The notes under the pieces are model-generated. The model was not told the origin of the DNA and searched no databases. It saw nothing but the letters and a program-made list of their open reading frames with translations. The position numbers and the translations under genes were made by a program. A DNA stretch of 64,000 bases from Allomuricauda sp. ARW1Y1 (lineage in GTDB: Bacteria; Bacteroidota; Bacteroidia; Flavobacteriales; Flavobacteriaceae). The stretch covers positions 372,001 to 436,000 of the forward strand of contig NZ_JACBZU010000001.1 of the NCBI RefSeq assembly GCF_013407935.1, in the 5' to 3' direction. Below are positions 33,951 to 43,978 of this stretch, piece after piece. The stretch's first letter is position 1, and each line of letters opens with the position of its first letter.

Positions 33951-34939
33951 GCGAACTGGAAATCGCCGAACTTCTCCTCTACCTCATCAAAAGCAGCGAA
34001 AACATCGGCAGCATCATCACTGGTCACCATTTTCATGCGGTATTCCTTAAAGTGTGGTATGCCCTTAAAATAATTGGTGTAGTGCCTACGGGTTTCAAAA
34101 ACGCCTAGTTTTTCCCCTTTCCAGTCAATGGCCATCTGTAAGTGCCTACGGGCGGCATCCACCCTTTCCTGCATGGAGGGAGGTGCCAAATGCTCTCCTG
34201 TTTTAAAGTAGTGTTTCACCTCATTAAAGAACCATGGGTAACCGATACTTGCCCTGCCGATCATGGCTCCGTCCAGTCCAAATTCGTCCCGCATTTTCAC
34301 TGCTGCTTCTGGCGTATCCACATCCCCGTTGCCAAATACTGGAATGTGCATACGTTGGTTGTTCTTCACCTCGGCAATGGGTTTCCAGTCGGCTTCGCCC
34401 TTGTACATCTGCACACGGGTACGTCCGTGAATGGAAATGGCCTGTATCCCAACGTCCTGTAAGCGCTCTGCGACCTCAACAATTTTAATGGAACTGTTGT
34501 CCCATCCCAATCGCGTTTTTACGGTAACGGGCAATTTGGTTCGCTTTACAATTTCTTCGGTGAGTTTGACCATCAAAGGAATGTCGCGCAAAATACCGGC
34601 CCCTGCATTTTTACAGACCACCTTTTTTACGGGACAGCCAAAATTGATGTCGATGATGTCGGGGTTTGATTTTTCCACAATATCCACCGCCTGAAGCATC
34701 GAATCCAATTCAGCACCAAAAATTTGGATACCTACCGGCCGCTCTTTTTCGTAAATGTCGAGCTTAATGACACTTTTGGCGGCGTCCCTGATCAATCCTT
34801 CCGAAGAGATAAACTCCGTATACACCACATCGGCACCCTGCTCCTTGCACAGTTTTCGAAAAGGAGGGTCGCTCACATCTTCCATGGGAGCTAGAAGAAG
34901 CGGAAAATCAGGTAGTTCTATGTTTCCAATTTTTGGCAA
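33947..34939 (-). CDS. dusB: tRNA-dihydrouridine synthase B
   Basis: FMN- and NADPH-dependent enzyme reducing uridines in the tRNA D-loop. It is 330 aa. Signature segments are LAPMEDVSDPPFRKLC at the N-terminus, the catalytic cysteine region NFGCPVKKVVCKNAGAG, and VTVKTRLGWD, ISIHGRTR and FGNGDVDTPEAA, the FMN phosphate site. It overlaps the end of the LolC-like gene by 4 bases in convergent orientation. A good promoter, TACTTTTG at 34960-34967 on the minus strand with TTTGG at the -33 position, lies just upstream. Confidence 0.95.
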   Translation of the reverse strand: MPKIGNIELPDFPLLLAPMEDVSDPPFRKLCKEQGADVVYTEFISSEGLIRDAAKSVIKLDIYEKERPVGIQIFGAELDSMLQAVDIVEKSNPDIIDINFGCPVKKVVCKNAGAGILRDIPLMVKLTEEIVKRTKLPVTVKTRLGWDNSSIKIVEVAERLQDVGIQAISIHGRTRVQMYKGEADWKPIAEVKNNQRMHIPVFGNGDVDTPEAAVKMRDEFGLDGAMIGRASIGYPWFFNEVKHYFKTGEHLAPPSMQERVDAARRHLQMAIDWKGEKLGVFETRRHYTNYFKGIPHFKEYRMKMVTSDDAADVFAAFDEVEEKFGDFQFA

Positions 34940-34959
34940 ATCCTTTGTTTTTTGGACTG

Positions 34960-34967
34960 CAAAAGTA
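34960..34967 (-). promoter_or_regulatory. dusB promoter
   Basis: TACTTTTG (minus strand) matches TAnnTTTG, with GTTTGG centred about 19 bases further upstream. It lies 21 bases before the dusB start codon. Confidence 0.6.
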
Positions 34968-34990
34968 CAAAATAGGCGGCAAATCCAAAC

Positions 34991-37411
34991 TTAGTTCTGC
35001 GATTGCAGTCGGTCGCGTTCGTTTTTATCGATACCTCTTTGGTTATCCTCCAACCTAAAGTTCCCAAAATTATAGGTGAATCCAAAACGGATGAACTGTG
35101 TTTCGGGGCGTCTACGATAAAAATTGTCCTGATTCAGGTATTGCGAACGATAGGTGGGCACATACTGCTCCAAGATATCCTCTGCGGCAAGTGAAAGCAC
35201 TATCTTATTGTCAAACAAGGTCTTGCGAAGGCCAAGCGTCAAATTAAACTGCTCATCGGACACGTAAGAGCCAAAGAGAAATTGCGATACATAGGTGGCG
35301 GCGACTTCCCCGGTAAAAGTTCCATCTTTGGAAAGGGTCAAGTAATTGCCCAAATAAGCGTAGACCCCATTCACCTCGTTGGTGAAGGGTACATTGCCGC
35401 TTTCCTCGGCCAAAAACGTTTCCTCTTCGTGAAACAACGAAGTATAGGCGTACAGGAACCACGGATTCAAAATGGACTTGCTCAAGGTAAAATCCAATCC
35501 GTAGGATTTACTTTCCAGTACGTTCTGTTTCAACTCTACCAAGGTTTGGTTCTCATTGTCCTGAAATACCAGATAGGCTATGTTCCGGCCATTATCGCGA
35601 TAGTATACATCAAAGAAGTACTCACTGTTGAGCGTGTAGTTGAAATTGAAGTTATTGCTAAAACTTGGCCTCAAACCCGGATTTCCTTCCTCAAAGTCGT
35701 TCTCGTTGTAAAAAAATCGGAAAGGATTCAGGTCGTTGTACTTGGGTCGGTTAATATTTCTTCCATAATCAAAGGAAAAGCTATGCTTATCCGATGGCGA
35801 GTAAAGCACATACAAAGAAGGGAAGGGCTCAAAAAAGTCCTGCGTATTTACCTGATCTAAGGTCTCGGAAATACCTTCGGCCTGTGTCAACTCACCGCGC
35901 ACACCCAATTTCATGGACCATTTTTCCCAGTTCTTCACAAAGCTCAAATACGCAGCGTAGACTTTCTCGTCGTAGGTATACTCATCGGAGAGGGAGGCAT
36001 CCACCGTATTGCTAGAACCGTTGAAATTGAAAAAATCGAGCTTGTTTTCGGAATATATCGATGAATATTTCACTCCCGATTCAAAAGAGGCATTTCCGAT
36101 GGGCGTAGCGTAGTCGATTTGACCTGTAAAAATTTGAATGTTTTGGTCGGTTTCCGAATCAAAACCAAAATCCCTTAAAAAAGTGCCATCAGCATCAAAA
36201 TAATCGGAGGCCAATCGTTGGAACGTCTCCCCGTTAAAATAGGTGTAGTGACCGTTGGCCCGAATTTGCGCACCGGGCTTTTTGAGTTTGTGCACGTAAG
36301 TAAGGTCAAAAGCCAAGTTGGTGTTATCCATATTGGCGTTGTTTTGGGTGGTAAAGGTGGAATCCAACTCAGCCTGCGCATTGCTGATTTCGTTCCTGAG
36401 CAGGGTTTGTTGCTCTTGGTCCAGATTGAACAACAGGTTGGAGGTCAGATTGAGACTATTGCGGTCATCAAAATCATAATCGAGGATAAAACTGGCATTT
36501 TGCGACTGCGAGCGGTCCGTTTGATTGTAATCTGTGTCCCAAAAGGAGAAAATCGAATTGGTATCATCGATAAAATTGATGCCCTTTTTGGTTTTATTGA
36601 CCTCTTTTTTGGGGTTGATGGTGTAATTGGCAAACAGATTGAGTTTATCTGTTTTGTAATAATGACTCGTTCCTATACTGTACTTTGGGAATACCGCCTG
36701 GGTGAAGGTTCCATTTACACTGCCCTTATAGCCGGGAACAATGTTTTTGCTAGTGACAATGTTCAAAATCGGTCCACCCTCGGCATCATAGCGGGCGGGT
36801 GGATTGGCTATCACTTCCACCGACTTGATGTTGGTTCCCGAAAGCCCTTGCAGCAGATCCTGTACCTCCTGACCTGATAGCTGCACCTTTCTATCGTTGA
36901 GGTAGACCGTGGCATTTTGGCCGCGTATCATCAAATTATCCTGATTGACGATAACACCCGGAGTATTTTTAAGGATATCCCATGAGGTTCCCTGCGAAAC
37001 TACCGTGTTTTCCACCGTAAAGACCAGTCTGTCCGGCAATCGTTGGAGTTTGGGGCGCTGAGCCGTGACCACTACCTCATCCAATTCATTAGTCTCCATG
37101 GGAATGATCAAAGCGCCGAGGGATACGTCCTTTTTAATGTCCAATGCTCTGGGTTCGGAGCCCCTGCCCACATAACTCGCTTGCAGCAGATACAGGTTGG
37201 GCTCGACTTGCAAAAGCTCAAAAAAGCCTTCCTCATTGGCCGAACTTCCTTGAACAAAGGTGGAATCCGTAGCCTTTAACAGCAAAATATTGGCGTAAGG
37301 TATTACCTGGTTCTGCTCGTCCACCACCTTTCCGGTAATCTTAAAGGTTTGGCCATAAGCGCCACCTAAGGATAGGAGCACCCATATAAGTACGGTGGTG
37401 AGGTTCTTCAT
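34991..37411 (-). CDS. TonB-dependent-receptor-like outer-membrane beta-barrel protein
   Basis: An 806-residue outer-membrane protein. Signal peptide 1-20 (MKNLTTVLIWVLLSLGGAYG), a carboxypeptidase-regulatory-like domain (about 22-105), then a plug (LDEVVVTAQRPKLQRLPDRL and TPGVIVNQDNLMIRGQNATV) followed by a long barrel with alternating aromatic strands ending YNFGNF. This is the OMP_b-brl_3 type, common in Bacteroidota. No SusD partner or TonB box is evident. The ligand is unknown. It is divergent from lepA and ends 52 bp downstream of the dusB start. Confidence 0.9.
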   Translation of the reverse strand: MKNLTTVLIWVLLSLGGAYGQTFKITGKVVDEQNQVIPYANILLLKATDSTFVQGSSANEEGFFELLQVEPNLYLLQASYVGRGSEPRALDIKKDVSLGALIIPMETNELDEVVVTAQRPKLQRLPDRLVFTVENTVVSQGTSWDILKNTPGVIVNQDNLMIRGQNATVYLNDRKVQLSGQEVQDLLQGLSGTNIKSVEVIANPPARYDAEGGPILNIVTSKNIVPGYKGSVNGTFTQAVFPKYSIGTSHYYKTDKLNLFANYTINPKKEVNKTKKGINFIDDTNSIFSFWDTDYNQTDRSQSQNASFILDYDFDDRNSLNLTSNLLFNLDQEQQTLLRNEISNAQAELDSTFTTQNNANMDNTNLAFDLTYVHKLKKPGAQIRANGHYTYFNGETFQRLASDYFDADGTFLRDFGFDSETDQNIQIFTGQIDYATPIGNASFESGVKYSSIYSENKLDFFNFNGSSNTVDASLSDEYTYDEKVYAAYLSFVKNWEKWSMKLGVRGELTQAEGISETLDQVNTQDFFEPFPSLYVLYSPSDKHSFSFDYGRNINRPKYNDLNPFRFFYNENDFEEGNPGLRPSFSNNFNFNYTLNSEYFFDVYYRDNGRNIAYLVFQDNENQTLVELKQNVLESKSYGLDFTLSKSILNPWFLYAYTSLFHEEETFLAEESGNVPFTNEVNGVYAYLGNYLTLSKDGTFTGEVAATYVSQFLFGSYVSDEQFNLTLGLRKTLFDNKIVLSLAAEDILEQYVPTYRSQYLNQDNFYRRRPETQFIRFGFTYNFGNFRLEDNQRGIDKNERDRLQSQN

Positions 37412-37513
37412 TAGAGGTTTGGGTTGAACCTCAAATCTAAGAAATTATTTTTGAGCGAAATAGCCCCTTATTTTCTTATTGATAAAAAACCCTTTATGGG
37501 TATGTAAAACAAT

Positions 37514-37521
37514 TATATTTG
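37514..37521 (+). promoter_or_regulatory. lepA promoter
   Basis: TATATTTG matches TAnnTTTG, 41 bases before the lepA ATG. No clear -33 element. Confidence 0.5.
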
Positions 37522-37562
37522 CAGTTGATAAAATCCCTTTTTTAGGGTATCTTATTATTGTT

Positions 37563-39359
37563 ATGGAGAAGATCAGGAATTTTTGCATCATTGCACATAT
37601 TGACCACGGTAAAAGTACCTTGGCCGACCGTTTGTTGGATTTTACCGGCTCGGTGACCGAACGCGAGAAACAGGACCAATTGCTCGACAGCATGGACCTG
37701 GAACGCGAACGTGGAATAACCATTAAGAGCCACGCCATTCAAATGGATTACGAGCACAACGGTGAAAAGTATGTGCTCAACCTGATCGACACTCCCGGAC
37801 ACGTTGATTTCTCATACGAAGTGTCACGTTCCATTGCGGCCTGCGAAGGAGCGCTTTTGGTGGTAGATGCCGCCCAGAGTATTCAGGCTCAGACGATTTC
37901 CAACCTATATTTGGCGCTGGAAAACGACTTGGAGATTATCCCCGTACTCAATAAAGTGGACCTTCCCAGCGCAAACCCAGAGGAAGTTACCGATGATATT
38001 GTGGACCTTTTGGGCTGCAAGCCTGAAGAGGTGATTCCAGCCAGTGCCAAAACAGGGTTGGGTATTGAAGAAATATTAACTGCGATCATCGACCGTATTC
38101 CCCCACCAAAAGGGAACCGTGACGAGCCGTTGCAGGCCCTTGTTTTTGATTCCGTGTATAATCCTTTTAGAGGAGTGGAAACCTATTTTAGGGTAGTAAA
38201 CGGAGAAATCACCAAAGGCCAAAAAATTAAATTCGTCGCTACAGGAAGATCCTACGAAGCGGACGAAATTGGTACCCTAAAACTGACCCAGCATCCCAAA
38301 AACAAGATTTCGACAGGGGATGTGGGCTATTTGATCACCGGTATAAAAGATGCACGCGAGGTAAAAGTGGGTGATACCATCACCGATTCGGCCAACCCCA
38401 CCAAAAACCCCATCAGTGGTTTTGAGGATGTAAAGCCCATGGTTTTTGCTGGAATCTATCCAGTAGACACTGAAGATTTCGAGGATTTGCGGTCTTCCAT
38501 GGAAAAATTACAGTTGAATGATGCTTCGCTGGTCTTTACCCCAGAAAGCAGTGCTGCTCTGGGCTTCGGTTTTCGTTGTGGATTCTTGGGCATGTTGCAT
38601 ATGGAGATCATCCAAGAGCGTTTGGAACGTGAGTTCGATATGACCGTGATCACTACGGTGCCCAACGTAAGCTACCACGCCTACACCACCAAAGGTGATG
38701 AAAAACCCATTATCGTTAACAATCCCTCCGATCTACCGGACCCATCGACCATTGACCGGGTAGAGGAGCCCTATATAAAGGCGACCATTATCACCAAGGC
38801 CGACTTTGTGGGCAATGTGATGTCACTTTGCATTGAAAAGCGTGGACAAATCGTTAACCAGACCTATTTGACCACAGAGCGTGTCGAGTTGATCTTTGAT
38901 ATGCCCTTGGCTGAAATCGTTTTTGATTTTTATGACCGCTTGAAGACCGTTTCCAAAGGATATGCTTCTTTTGACTATTCGCCCATTGGCATGCGCACCT
39001 CCAAATTGGTGCGGGTGGACATCCTGCTGAATGCGCAACCCGTCGACGCGCTTTCTGCATTGGTTCACTTTGACAATGCCTATCACATTGGTAAAAAGAT
39101 GTGCGAAAAACTAAAGGAACTCATCCCAAGACAACAGTTCGATATTCCGATCCAGGCCGCCATCGGTTCCAAGATCATTTCAAGGGAAACCATCAAAGCC
39201 TTGAGAAAGGATGTAACGGCCAAGTGTTACGGTGGAGATATATCGCGTAAACGTAAGCTTTTGGAGAAGCAGAAAAAGGGTAAAAAGAGGATGCGCCAAG
39301 TAGGCAATGTGGAAATACCACAGCAAGCCTTTATGGCCGTTCTTAAATTGAACGATTAA
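37563..39359 (+). CDS. lepA: Elongation factor 4 (LepA)
   Basis: Ribosome-associated translational GTPase, 598 aa from ATG 37563, the family's usual length; the open frame extends 28 codons further upstream without a credible start. The G1 motif AHIDHGKST lies at 11-19, the G3 region is DTPGHVDF, and the G4 is NKVDLP. The LepA-specific C-terminal domain ends [20 protein letters not shown]. It back-translocates or monitors stalled ribosomes. It is convergent with the antiporter gene, whose end overlaps by 4 bases. Confidence 0.97.
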   Translation: MEKIRNFCIIAHIDHGKSTLADRLLDFTGSVTEREKQDQLLDSMDLERERGITIKSHAIQMDYEHNGEKYVLNLIDTPGHVDFSYEVSRSIAACEGALLVVDAAQSIQAQTISNLYLALENDLEIIPVLNKVDLPSANPEEVTDDIVDLLGCKPEEVIPASAKTGLGIEEILTAIIDRIPPPKGNRDEPLQALVFDSVYNPFRGVETYFRVVNGEITKGQKIKFVATGRSYEADEIGTLKLTQHPKNKISTGDVGYLITGIKDAREVKVGDTITDSANPTKNPISGFEDVKPMVFAGIYPVDTEDFEDLRSSMEKLQLNDASLVFTPESSAALGFGFRCGFLGMLHMEIIQERLEREFDMTVITTVPNVSYHAYTTKGDEKPIIVNNPSDLPDPSTIDRVEEPYIKATIITKADFVGNVMSLCIEKRGQIVNQTYLTTERVELIFDMPLAEIVFDFYDRLKTVSKGYASFDYSPIGMRTSKLVRVDILLNAQPVDALSALVHFDNAYHIGKKMCEKLKELIPRQQFDIPIQAAIGSKIISRETIKALRKDVTAKCYGGDISRKRKLLEKQKKGKKRMRQVGNVEIPQQAFMAVLKLND

Positions 39360-41215
39360 TCCTCCTCTGTAGGCTCTTCTGCCTCTTCTTCGTCATTTTC
39401 CAATATTTTGCCTAGGTACACCAGCTTGTAGCCTTCCCCTTTGGGTGTAAAGTCCTTGCTGTTTGCAGGGATAATCTCGATACTGCCATCAGGGGATTTG
39501 GTAAATAAGGGCACAATATCGCGGTCTTCGTACGTAATATCGATAAGCTTGTCGTAATGTTCTTTGTCCTCCAGTTCGATTTCGTGGATGGTAGGATGCT
39601 TGCGAACCGTGTCCATTAACTGGATAAAATCGTCCGTGTGGGAAAACAGTCCCTCCTTCGGATTGTTATCAGGATCGTTTACCTCCTCAGTGTTCACCAA
39701 GCGGAAAGCTCCATTTTCACCAAATTGCCTTTGGAATTTTTTGATGGCAAATTTGTTGATGTCCGAATTGCCGGTCAATGCCATCAAATAACCCATATCG
39801 TTCAGTTCGATGTTATCCGTTAGCGTATCGGAAAAAATATTGGCCGTTATGGCTTCCAAGCCCAGTTTTTTGGCCTTGTCCACATTGTTTTGGTTGTTGT
39901 CTATCAACACCACGTGCCTGTTGTTCTTTCTAAGGTAGTTCCCTATCAATCTCGAGAGTCTGGAAGCACCGATAATCAATATACCTTCGGACTTCTTCAG
40001 AAACACTCCCACTAATTTTGCGAATACACGGGCGGTGGTCGCATTCAACAGTACCGTTCCCAACACGATCATGAATACCAAAGGGGTAATATATTCGGCT
40101 CCGGGTTCGCCCCGTTGCATCAGTTTTGAACCAAAAAGGGAAGCAATACCGGCCGCAACGATTCCTCGAGGCCCTACCCAACCGATAAAGAGTTTTTCGT
40201 TGAACTTTAAATTGGACCCTTGCGAACTCAGGAACACCCCTATGGGCCTTATGAGAAAAACAATGACCGCAAAAAGGATGACTGTGTTCCAATTGTAGAT
40301 CAACTCCATATCACTGATGTTGATATTGGCCGCCAGCAGGATAAAAAGGATGGAAATCAAAAGTACGCTCAATGATTCCTTAAAATAAAGCAATTCTTTT
40401 AGGTTCGGCAGGTTCATATTGCCCATCACCATACCCATGACCACAACGGCCAATAGTCCCGATTCGTGCGCAAACAGGTCCGATTCCACATACACCAATA
40501 GTACTGTTGACAGGGAAACCACGTTCAGCAAATAATGCGGAATAAAATCCCTTTTGATGGCAAAGGCCAACGCATGCGCAAAGGTGAATCCGAAGGTGGT
40601 CCCAAAAAGGATGATCTTTCCAAACTCCACCAAAGCGGTCTGGGTAAAGGCCTGCCCCTCTCCCACACTAATAAACTCAAAAACCAATACCGCAACCAAC
40701 GCTCCGATAGGGTCGATTAGGATACCTTCCCACTTTAAAACGGCAGAGACATCCTTCTTTAAGGGAATGTTCCTTAAAATCGGGGTAATTACCGTCGGGC
40801 CGGTTACAATGATCAGACCGGAGAACAAAAAGGAAATCTGCCATGAGAGGCCAAAAATATAATGGGCCGCAACACCGGCGCCAAAAAAGGTAACGATGGT
40901 ACCAACGGTAATCAGCTTGGTGATCACGGGCCCCACATTGGATATTTCAGCTCTCTTGAGCGTTAGGCCACCTTCAAAAAGGATGACGCTAATGGCCAAC
41001 GAAACAAAGGAATAGAGCCCTTCCCCGGGAAACAGGCCTTTTTCACCGTTCCAGATAGGTTCTATCAATTTTGATCCGTCTTCGGTATATAGGGTGGCAA
41101 TAGGCCCTACCAACAAACCAATCAATATCAAGGGCAAAATTGCGGGCAATTTAAATCGCCAGGCCACCCATTGTGCAATAATTCCAAGAATTATGATTCC
41201 TGCAAGTTCGAGCAT
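39356..41215 (-). CDS. CPA1/NhaP-type Na+(K+)/H+ antiporter with TrkA-N domain
   Basis: Inner-membrane cation/proton antiporter, 619 aa. About 12 TM helices fill residues 1-395, with the CPA motif [12 protein letters not shown] Rossmann-type TrkA-N domain (about 408-510, [18 protein letters not shown]) follows, as does a regulatory tail, and an acidic end ([13 protein letters not shown]). It uses the proton gradient to expel Na+ or K+ and is regulated by a nucleotide through the TrkA-N domain (family knowledge). The start gives [19 protein letters not shown], a proper first TM helix. It is divergent from the MBL gene. Confidence 0.93.
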   Translation of the reverse strand: MLELAGIIILGIIAQWVAWRFKLPAILPLILIGLLVGPIATLYTEDGSKLIEPIWNGEKGLFPGEGLYSFVSLAISVILFEGGLTLKRAEISNVGPVITKLITVGTIVTFFGAGVAAHYIFGLSWQISFLFSGLIIVTGPTVITPILRNIPLKKDVSAVLKWEGILIDPIGALVAVLVFEFISVGEGQAFTQTALVEFGKIILFGTTFGFTFAHALAFAIKRDFIPHYLLNVVSLSTVLLVYVESDLFAHESGLLAVVVMGMVMGNMNLPNLKELLYFKESLSVLLISILFILLAANINISDMELIYNWNTVILFAVIVFLIRPIGVFLSSQGSNLKFNEKLFIGWVGPRGIVAAGIASLFGSKLMQRGEPGAEYITPLVFMIVLGTVLLNATTARVFAKLVGVFLKKSEGILIIGASRLSRLIGNYLRKNNRHVVLIDNNQNNVDKAKKLGLEAITANIFSDTLTDNIELNDMGYLMALTGNSDINKFAIKKFQRQFGENGAFRLVNTEEVNDPDNNPKEGLFSHTDDFIQLMDTVRKHPTIHEIELEDKEHYDKLIDITYEDRDIVPLFTKSPDGSIEIIPANSKDFTPKGEGYKLVYLGKILENDEEEAEEPTEED

Positions 41216-41434
41216 GGTCTAAGTTTTGTGGAAATTTACTGTTTTTCTTTTAGATATGGCCACTTTACCCAACGCTCTACTGTTTCCCTTCACCAATCGC
41301 TTGATCGTTTTGGGAACGACATTCATTTTTGGCCTTTACTGGTCGCTTTTTTGTTAAATTACGGCCAATATATCTTTATTTTTTCGGCATTTGGGGCGTG
41401 CTTTTCTTATTTTGCAGCCCATTTTACTTTCAGA

Positions 41435-42301
41435 ATGACAATTTATCCCATTGAGACCGGTAATTTTAAGTTGGATGGCGGAGCCATGTTCGGTGTGGTG
41501 CCCAAATCCATTTGGAACAGGACCAATCCTGCCGACCAAAACAATATGATCGATTTGGCCGCCCGCTGCCTTTTGATTGAGGATGGGGACCGACTTATTT
41601 TGATCGACAACGGTCTTGGGAACAAACAATCGGACAAGTTTTTTAGCTATTACTATCTCTGGGGAGATCATACATTGGACAGATCTTTGGAAAAAGCGGG
41701 CTTCCACCGTGATGATGTCACCGATGTTTTTTTGACCCACCTGCACTTTGACCACTGTGGGGGCAGTATCCAATGGAACAAAGACCGAACAGGCTACGAA
41801 CCTGCTTTTAAAAATGCCAAGTTTTGGACCAACAAGGACCACTGGGAATGGGCCACCAAGCCCAACGCCCGTGAAAAGGCCTCTTTTTTAAAAGAGAACC
41901 TTTTGCCCATGCAAGAGAGCGGCCAGCTCCATTTTGTGGACCGAAATGATGGTTCATTCCTAGAAAAATCCGAACTTGGTTTTGGCATCCACTTTGTGGA
42001 TGGGCATACCGATAAGCAAATGTTGCCCCACCTCCAATACCAAGGTAAAACCCTTGTGTTTGTCGCCGATTTGATTCCAACCGTCGGTCACATTCCCCTA
42101 CCCTACGTCATGGGCTACGATACCCGGCCATTATTGACACTGGAGGAGAAAAGCCGTTTTTTGAATCAAGCTGTTGAAAATGACTGGTTGTTGCTTTTTG
42201 AGCACGATGCCCACAATCAAATCTGCTCCTTGCAGCAAACAGAAAAGGGGGCGCGCCTCGATCGGGTCTTTACTTATCAAGAATTATTCAATACACCATA
42301 A
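41435..42301 (+). CDS. Metallo-beta-lactamase-fold hydrolase
   Basis: A 288-residue zinc hydrolase. ATG 41435 gives MTIYPIETGNFKLDGGAMFG, which aligns with the usual family N-terminus. The upstream open frame lies inside the intergenic region. The zinc motif THLHFDHCGG gives H102, H104, D106 and H107; further ligands are in FVDGHTDKQML, the aspartate in VFVADLIPT and the histidine in FEHDAHN. The family includes quorum-quenching lactonases and other hydrolases; substrate cannot be told. It lies 219 bp from the divergent antiporter and 24 bp before the S8 peptidase. Confidence 0.88.
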   Translation: MTIYPIETGNFKLDGGAMFGVVPKSIWNRTNPADQNNMIDLAARCLLIEDGDRLILIDNGLGNKQSDKFFSYYYLWGDHTLDRSLEKAGFHRDDVTDVFLTHLHFDHCGGSIQWNKDRTGYEPAFKNAKFWTNKDHWEWATKPNAREKASFLKENLLPMQESGQLHFVDRNDGSFLEKSELGFGIHFVDGHTDKQMLPHLQYQGKTLVFVADLIPTVGHIPLPYVMGYDTRPLLTLEEKSRFLNQAVENDWLLLFEHDAHNQICSLQQTEKGARLDRVFTYQELFNTP

Positions 42302-42325
42302 CTCTTTTTTATTCCAAAACAATTT

Positions 42326-43975
42326 ATGAATTGCACATATAACAAACTATCGTTCCTTTCGCTTTCTGCGGCCCTTGTTTTGATGGGTTGTGGATCAACC
42401 ACATTGGTTTCCACCCCTGTGGAGAACATCGATGCCGTTCCTTTAAAGGTTTCAGAACTTACCGAAGCAGAAAAAAAGCATTGGGGACACCTAGACCTTA
42501 TCCAAGACACCATTCCCGGAATGAGCGTGGACAGGGCCTACAATGAAATCATCAAAAACAAAAAAGGAAAAACCGTAGTGGTCGCCGTTCTGGATTCAGG
42601 GATGGATTTGGACCACGAAGATCTAAAGGGTGTGCTTTGGACCAATTCCGATGAAATTCCCAACAACGGGAAGGACGACGACGGCAATGGTTATGTGGAC
42701 GATATTCACGGCTATAATTTTCTTGGGGATTCCTATAATGAGCAATTGGAATATGTGCGTATGCTTCGCCTGAACATTGGTGATGCCTCACAAAGAGCCG
42801 AAGCGAGGCTTCTTTTGGATAAGAAATACCCTGAAGCCCTTCAAAACAAGCAGCAATACGAACAAATTTTTCAAGTGGTCAAAGGGGCCGACCAACTCGT
42901 TCAAGACGAACTTGGTAAAGAAACCTATACCAAGGAAGATTTACTTTCCATTGAACCCAAGACCGCCCAAATGGAGCAAAGTGTTGCCGTGTTGACACAA
43001 ATGTTTACCTATGGAGATAGTATTTCCGAAGTATTGGAAGAACTTGAGGAAGGAATTACCTATTTTACCGAGCAGGTCAACTATAATCTGAACAAGGACT
43101 TTAACGGTAGGGCTCCTGTGGGCGATGACCCTTACGACATTACCGATGTGCCCTATGGCAACGGAAACCCGGACAACCAAGTAGAAAGCGAAAGCCATGG
43201 TACGCATGTAGCGGGTATAATTGCCGCACAGCGAAACAACGGAATTGGTGTAAACGGCGTCGCCAAAAATGTGGAACTCATGAGTATTCGTGCGGTGCCA
43301 AACGGGGACGAATACGATAAGGATATCGCTTTGGGTATCCGATACGCGGTGGACAATGGAGCTTCCATCATCAATTGTAGTTTTGGAAAATCCTTCTCCC
43401 CAAAAGCAGAATGGGTCTATGAGGCCATCAAATATGCAGCCTCCAAGGACGTATTGATTGTTCATGCAGCTGGTAACGATGGAGAGGACCTGGAGCTTCC
43501 GGAAAACAGAAATTATCCCAATGATGACATGGACACCGAAACTGAGTTTGTGGACAATTTGATTACCGTAGGTGCCTTGACCAGTAGTTATGGTTCCGAA
43601 ATGATCGCTTCTTTTTCCAATTATGGCAGTCAACGGGTGGACGTTTTTGCCCCTGGAGCAGAAATTTATTCCACCATGCCCAACAGTGCATACGAATTTC
43701 AAGGAGGGACTTCCATGGCAGCACCTGCCGTGGCAGGTGTCGCGGCGTTGATTCGCTCGTACTATCCCGACCTGTCGGCATCACAAGTAAAAAACATTAT
43801 CATGGAATCCGGTCTAAGGACCAAAACCTCCGTAATTGTGTCCGGTGACGAAACCAAAGCCACCACTTTTGATAAAATTTCCAAATCGGGCAAAATGGTG
43901 AATGCCTACAATGCCTTAATTTTAGCAAACAACGTCTCAAACGGCAAAATGACCTTGGACAGTAATTCAAAATAA
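42326..43975 (+). CDS. S8 subtilisin-like peptidase lipoprotein
   Basis: Surface or periplasmic serine protease (549 aa). The N-terminus is a lipoprotein signal with the lipobox LVLMGC (C22). The catalytic triad is D90 (VAVLDSGMDLDHEDL), H291 (SHGTHVAG) and S463 (GTSMAAPAVAG). A large insertion of about 165 residues between D90 and H291, rich in charged helical sequence, is not part of the core subtilase fold. The C-terminus is short without a T9SS domain. It is 3 bp before the M1 peptidase gene; the two proteases form an operon that may process extracellular protein. Confidence 0.93.
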   Translation: MNCTYNKLSFLSLSAALVLMGCGSTTLVSTPVENIDAVPLKVSELTEAEKKHWGHLDLIQDTIPGMSVDRAYNEIIKNKKGKTVVVAVLDSGMDLDHEDLKGVLWTNSDEIPNNGKDDDGNGYVDDIHGYNFLGDSYNEQLEYVRMLRLNIGDASQRAEARLLLDKKYPEALQNKQQYEQIFQVVKGADQLVQDELGKETYTKEDLLSIEPKTAQMEQSVAVLTQMFTYGDSISEVLEELEEGITYFTEQVNYNLNKDFNGRAPVGDDPYDITDVPYGNGNPDNQVESESHGTHVAGIIAAQRNNGIGVNGVAKNVELMSIRAVPNGDEYDKDIALGIRYAVDNGASIINCSFGKSFSPKAEWVYEAIKYAASKDVLIVHAAGNDGEDLELPENRNYPNDDMDTETEFVDNLITVGALTSSYGSEMIASFSNYGSQRVDVFAPGAEIYSTMPNSAYEFQGGTSMAAPAVAGVAALIRSYYPDLSASQVKNIIMESGLRTKTSVIVSGDETKATTFDKISKSGKMVNAYNALILANNVSNGKMTLDSNSK

Positions 43976-43978
43976 TTT

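Noticed and set aside
41256..41357. 33-codon hydrophobic frame between the antiporter and MBL genes
   Set aside because: Short, no ribosome-binding or promoter support and no conserved pattern; probably chance in an intergenic region.
41171..41434. N-terminal 88-codon extension of the MBL hydrolase
   Set aside because: The extension overlaps the divergent antiporter start, and ATG 41435 gives the normal family start.
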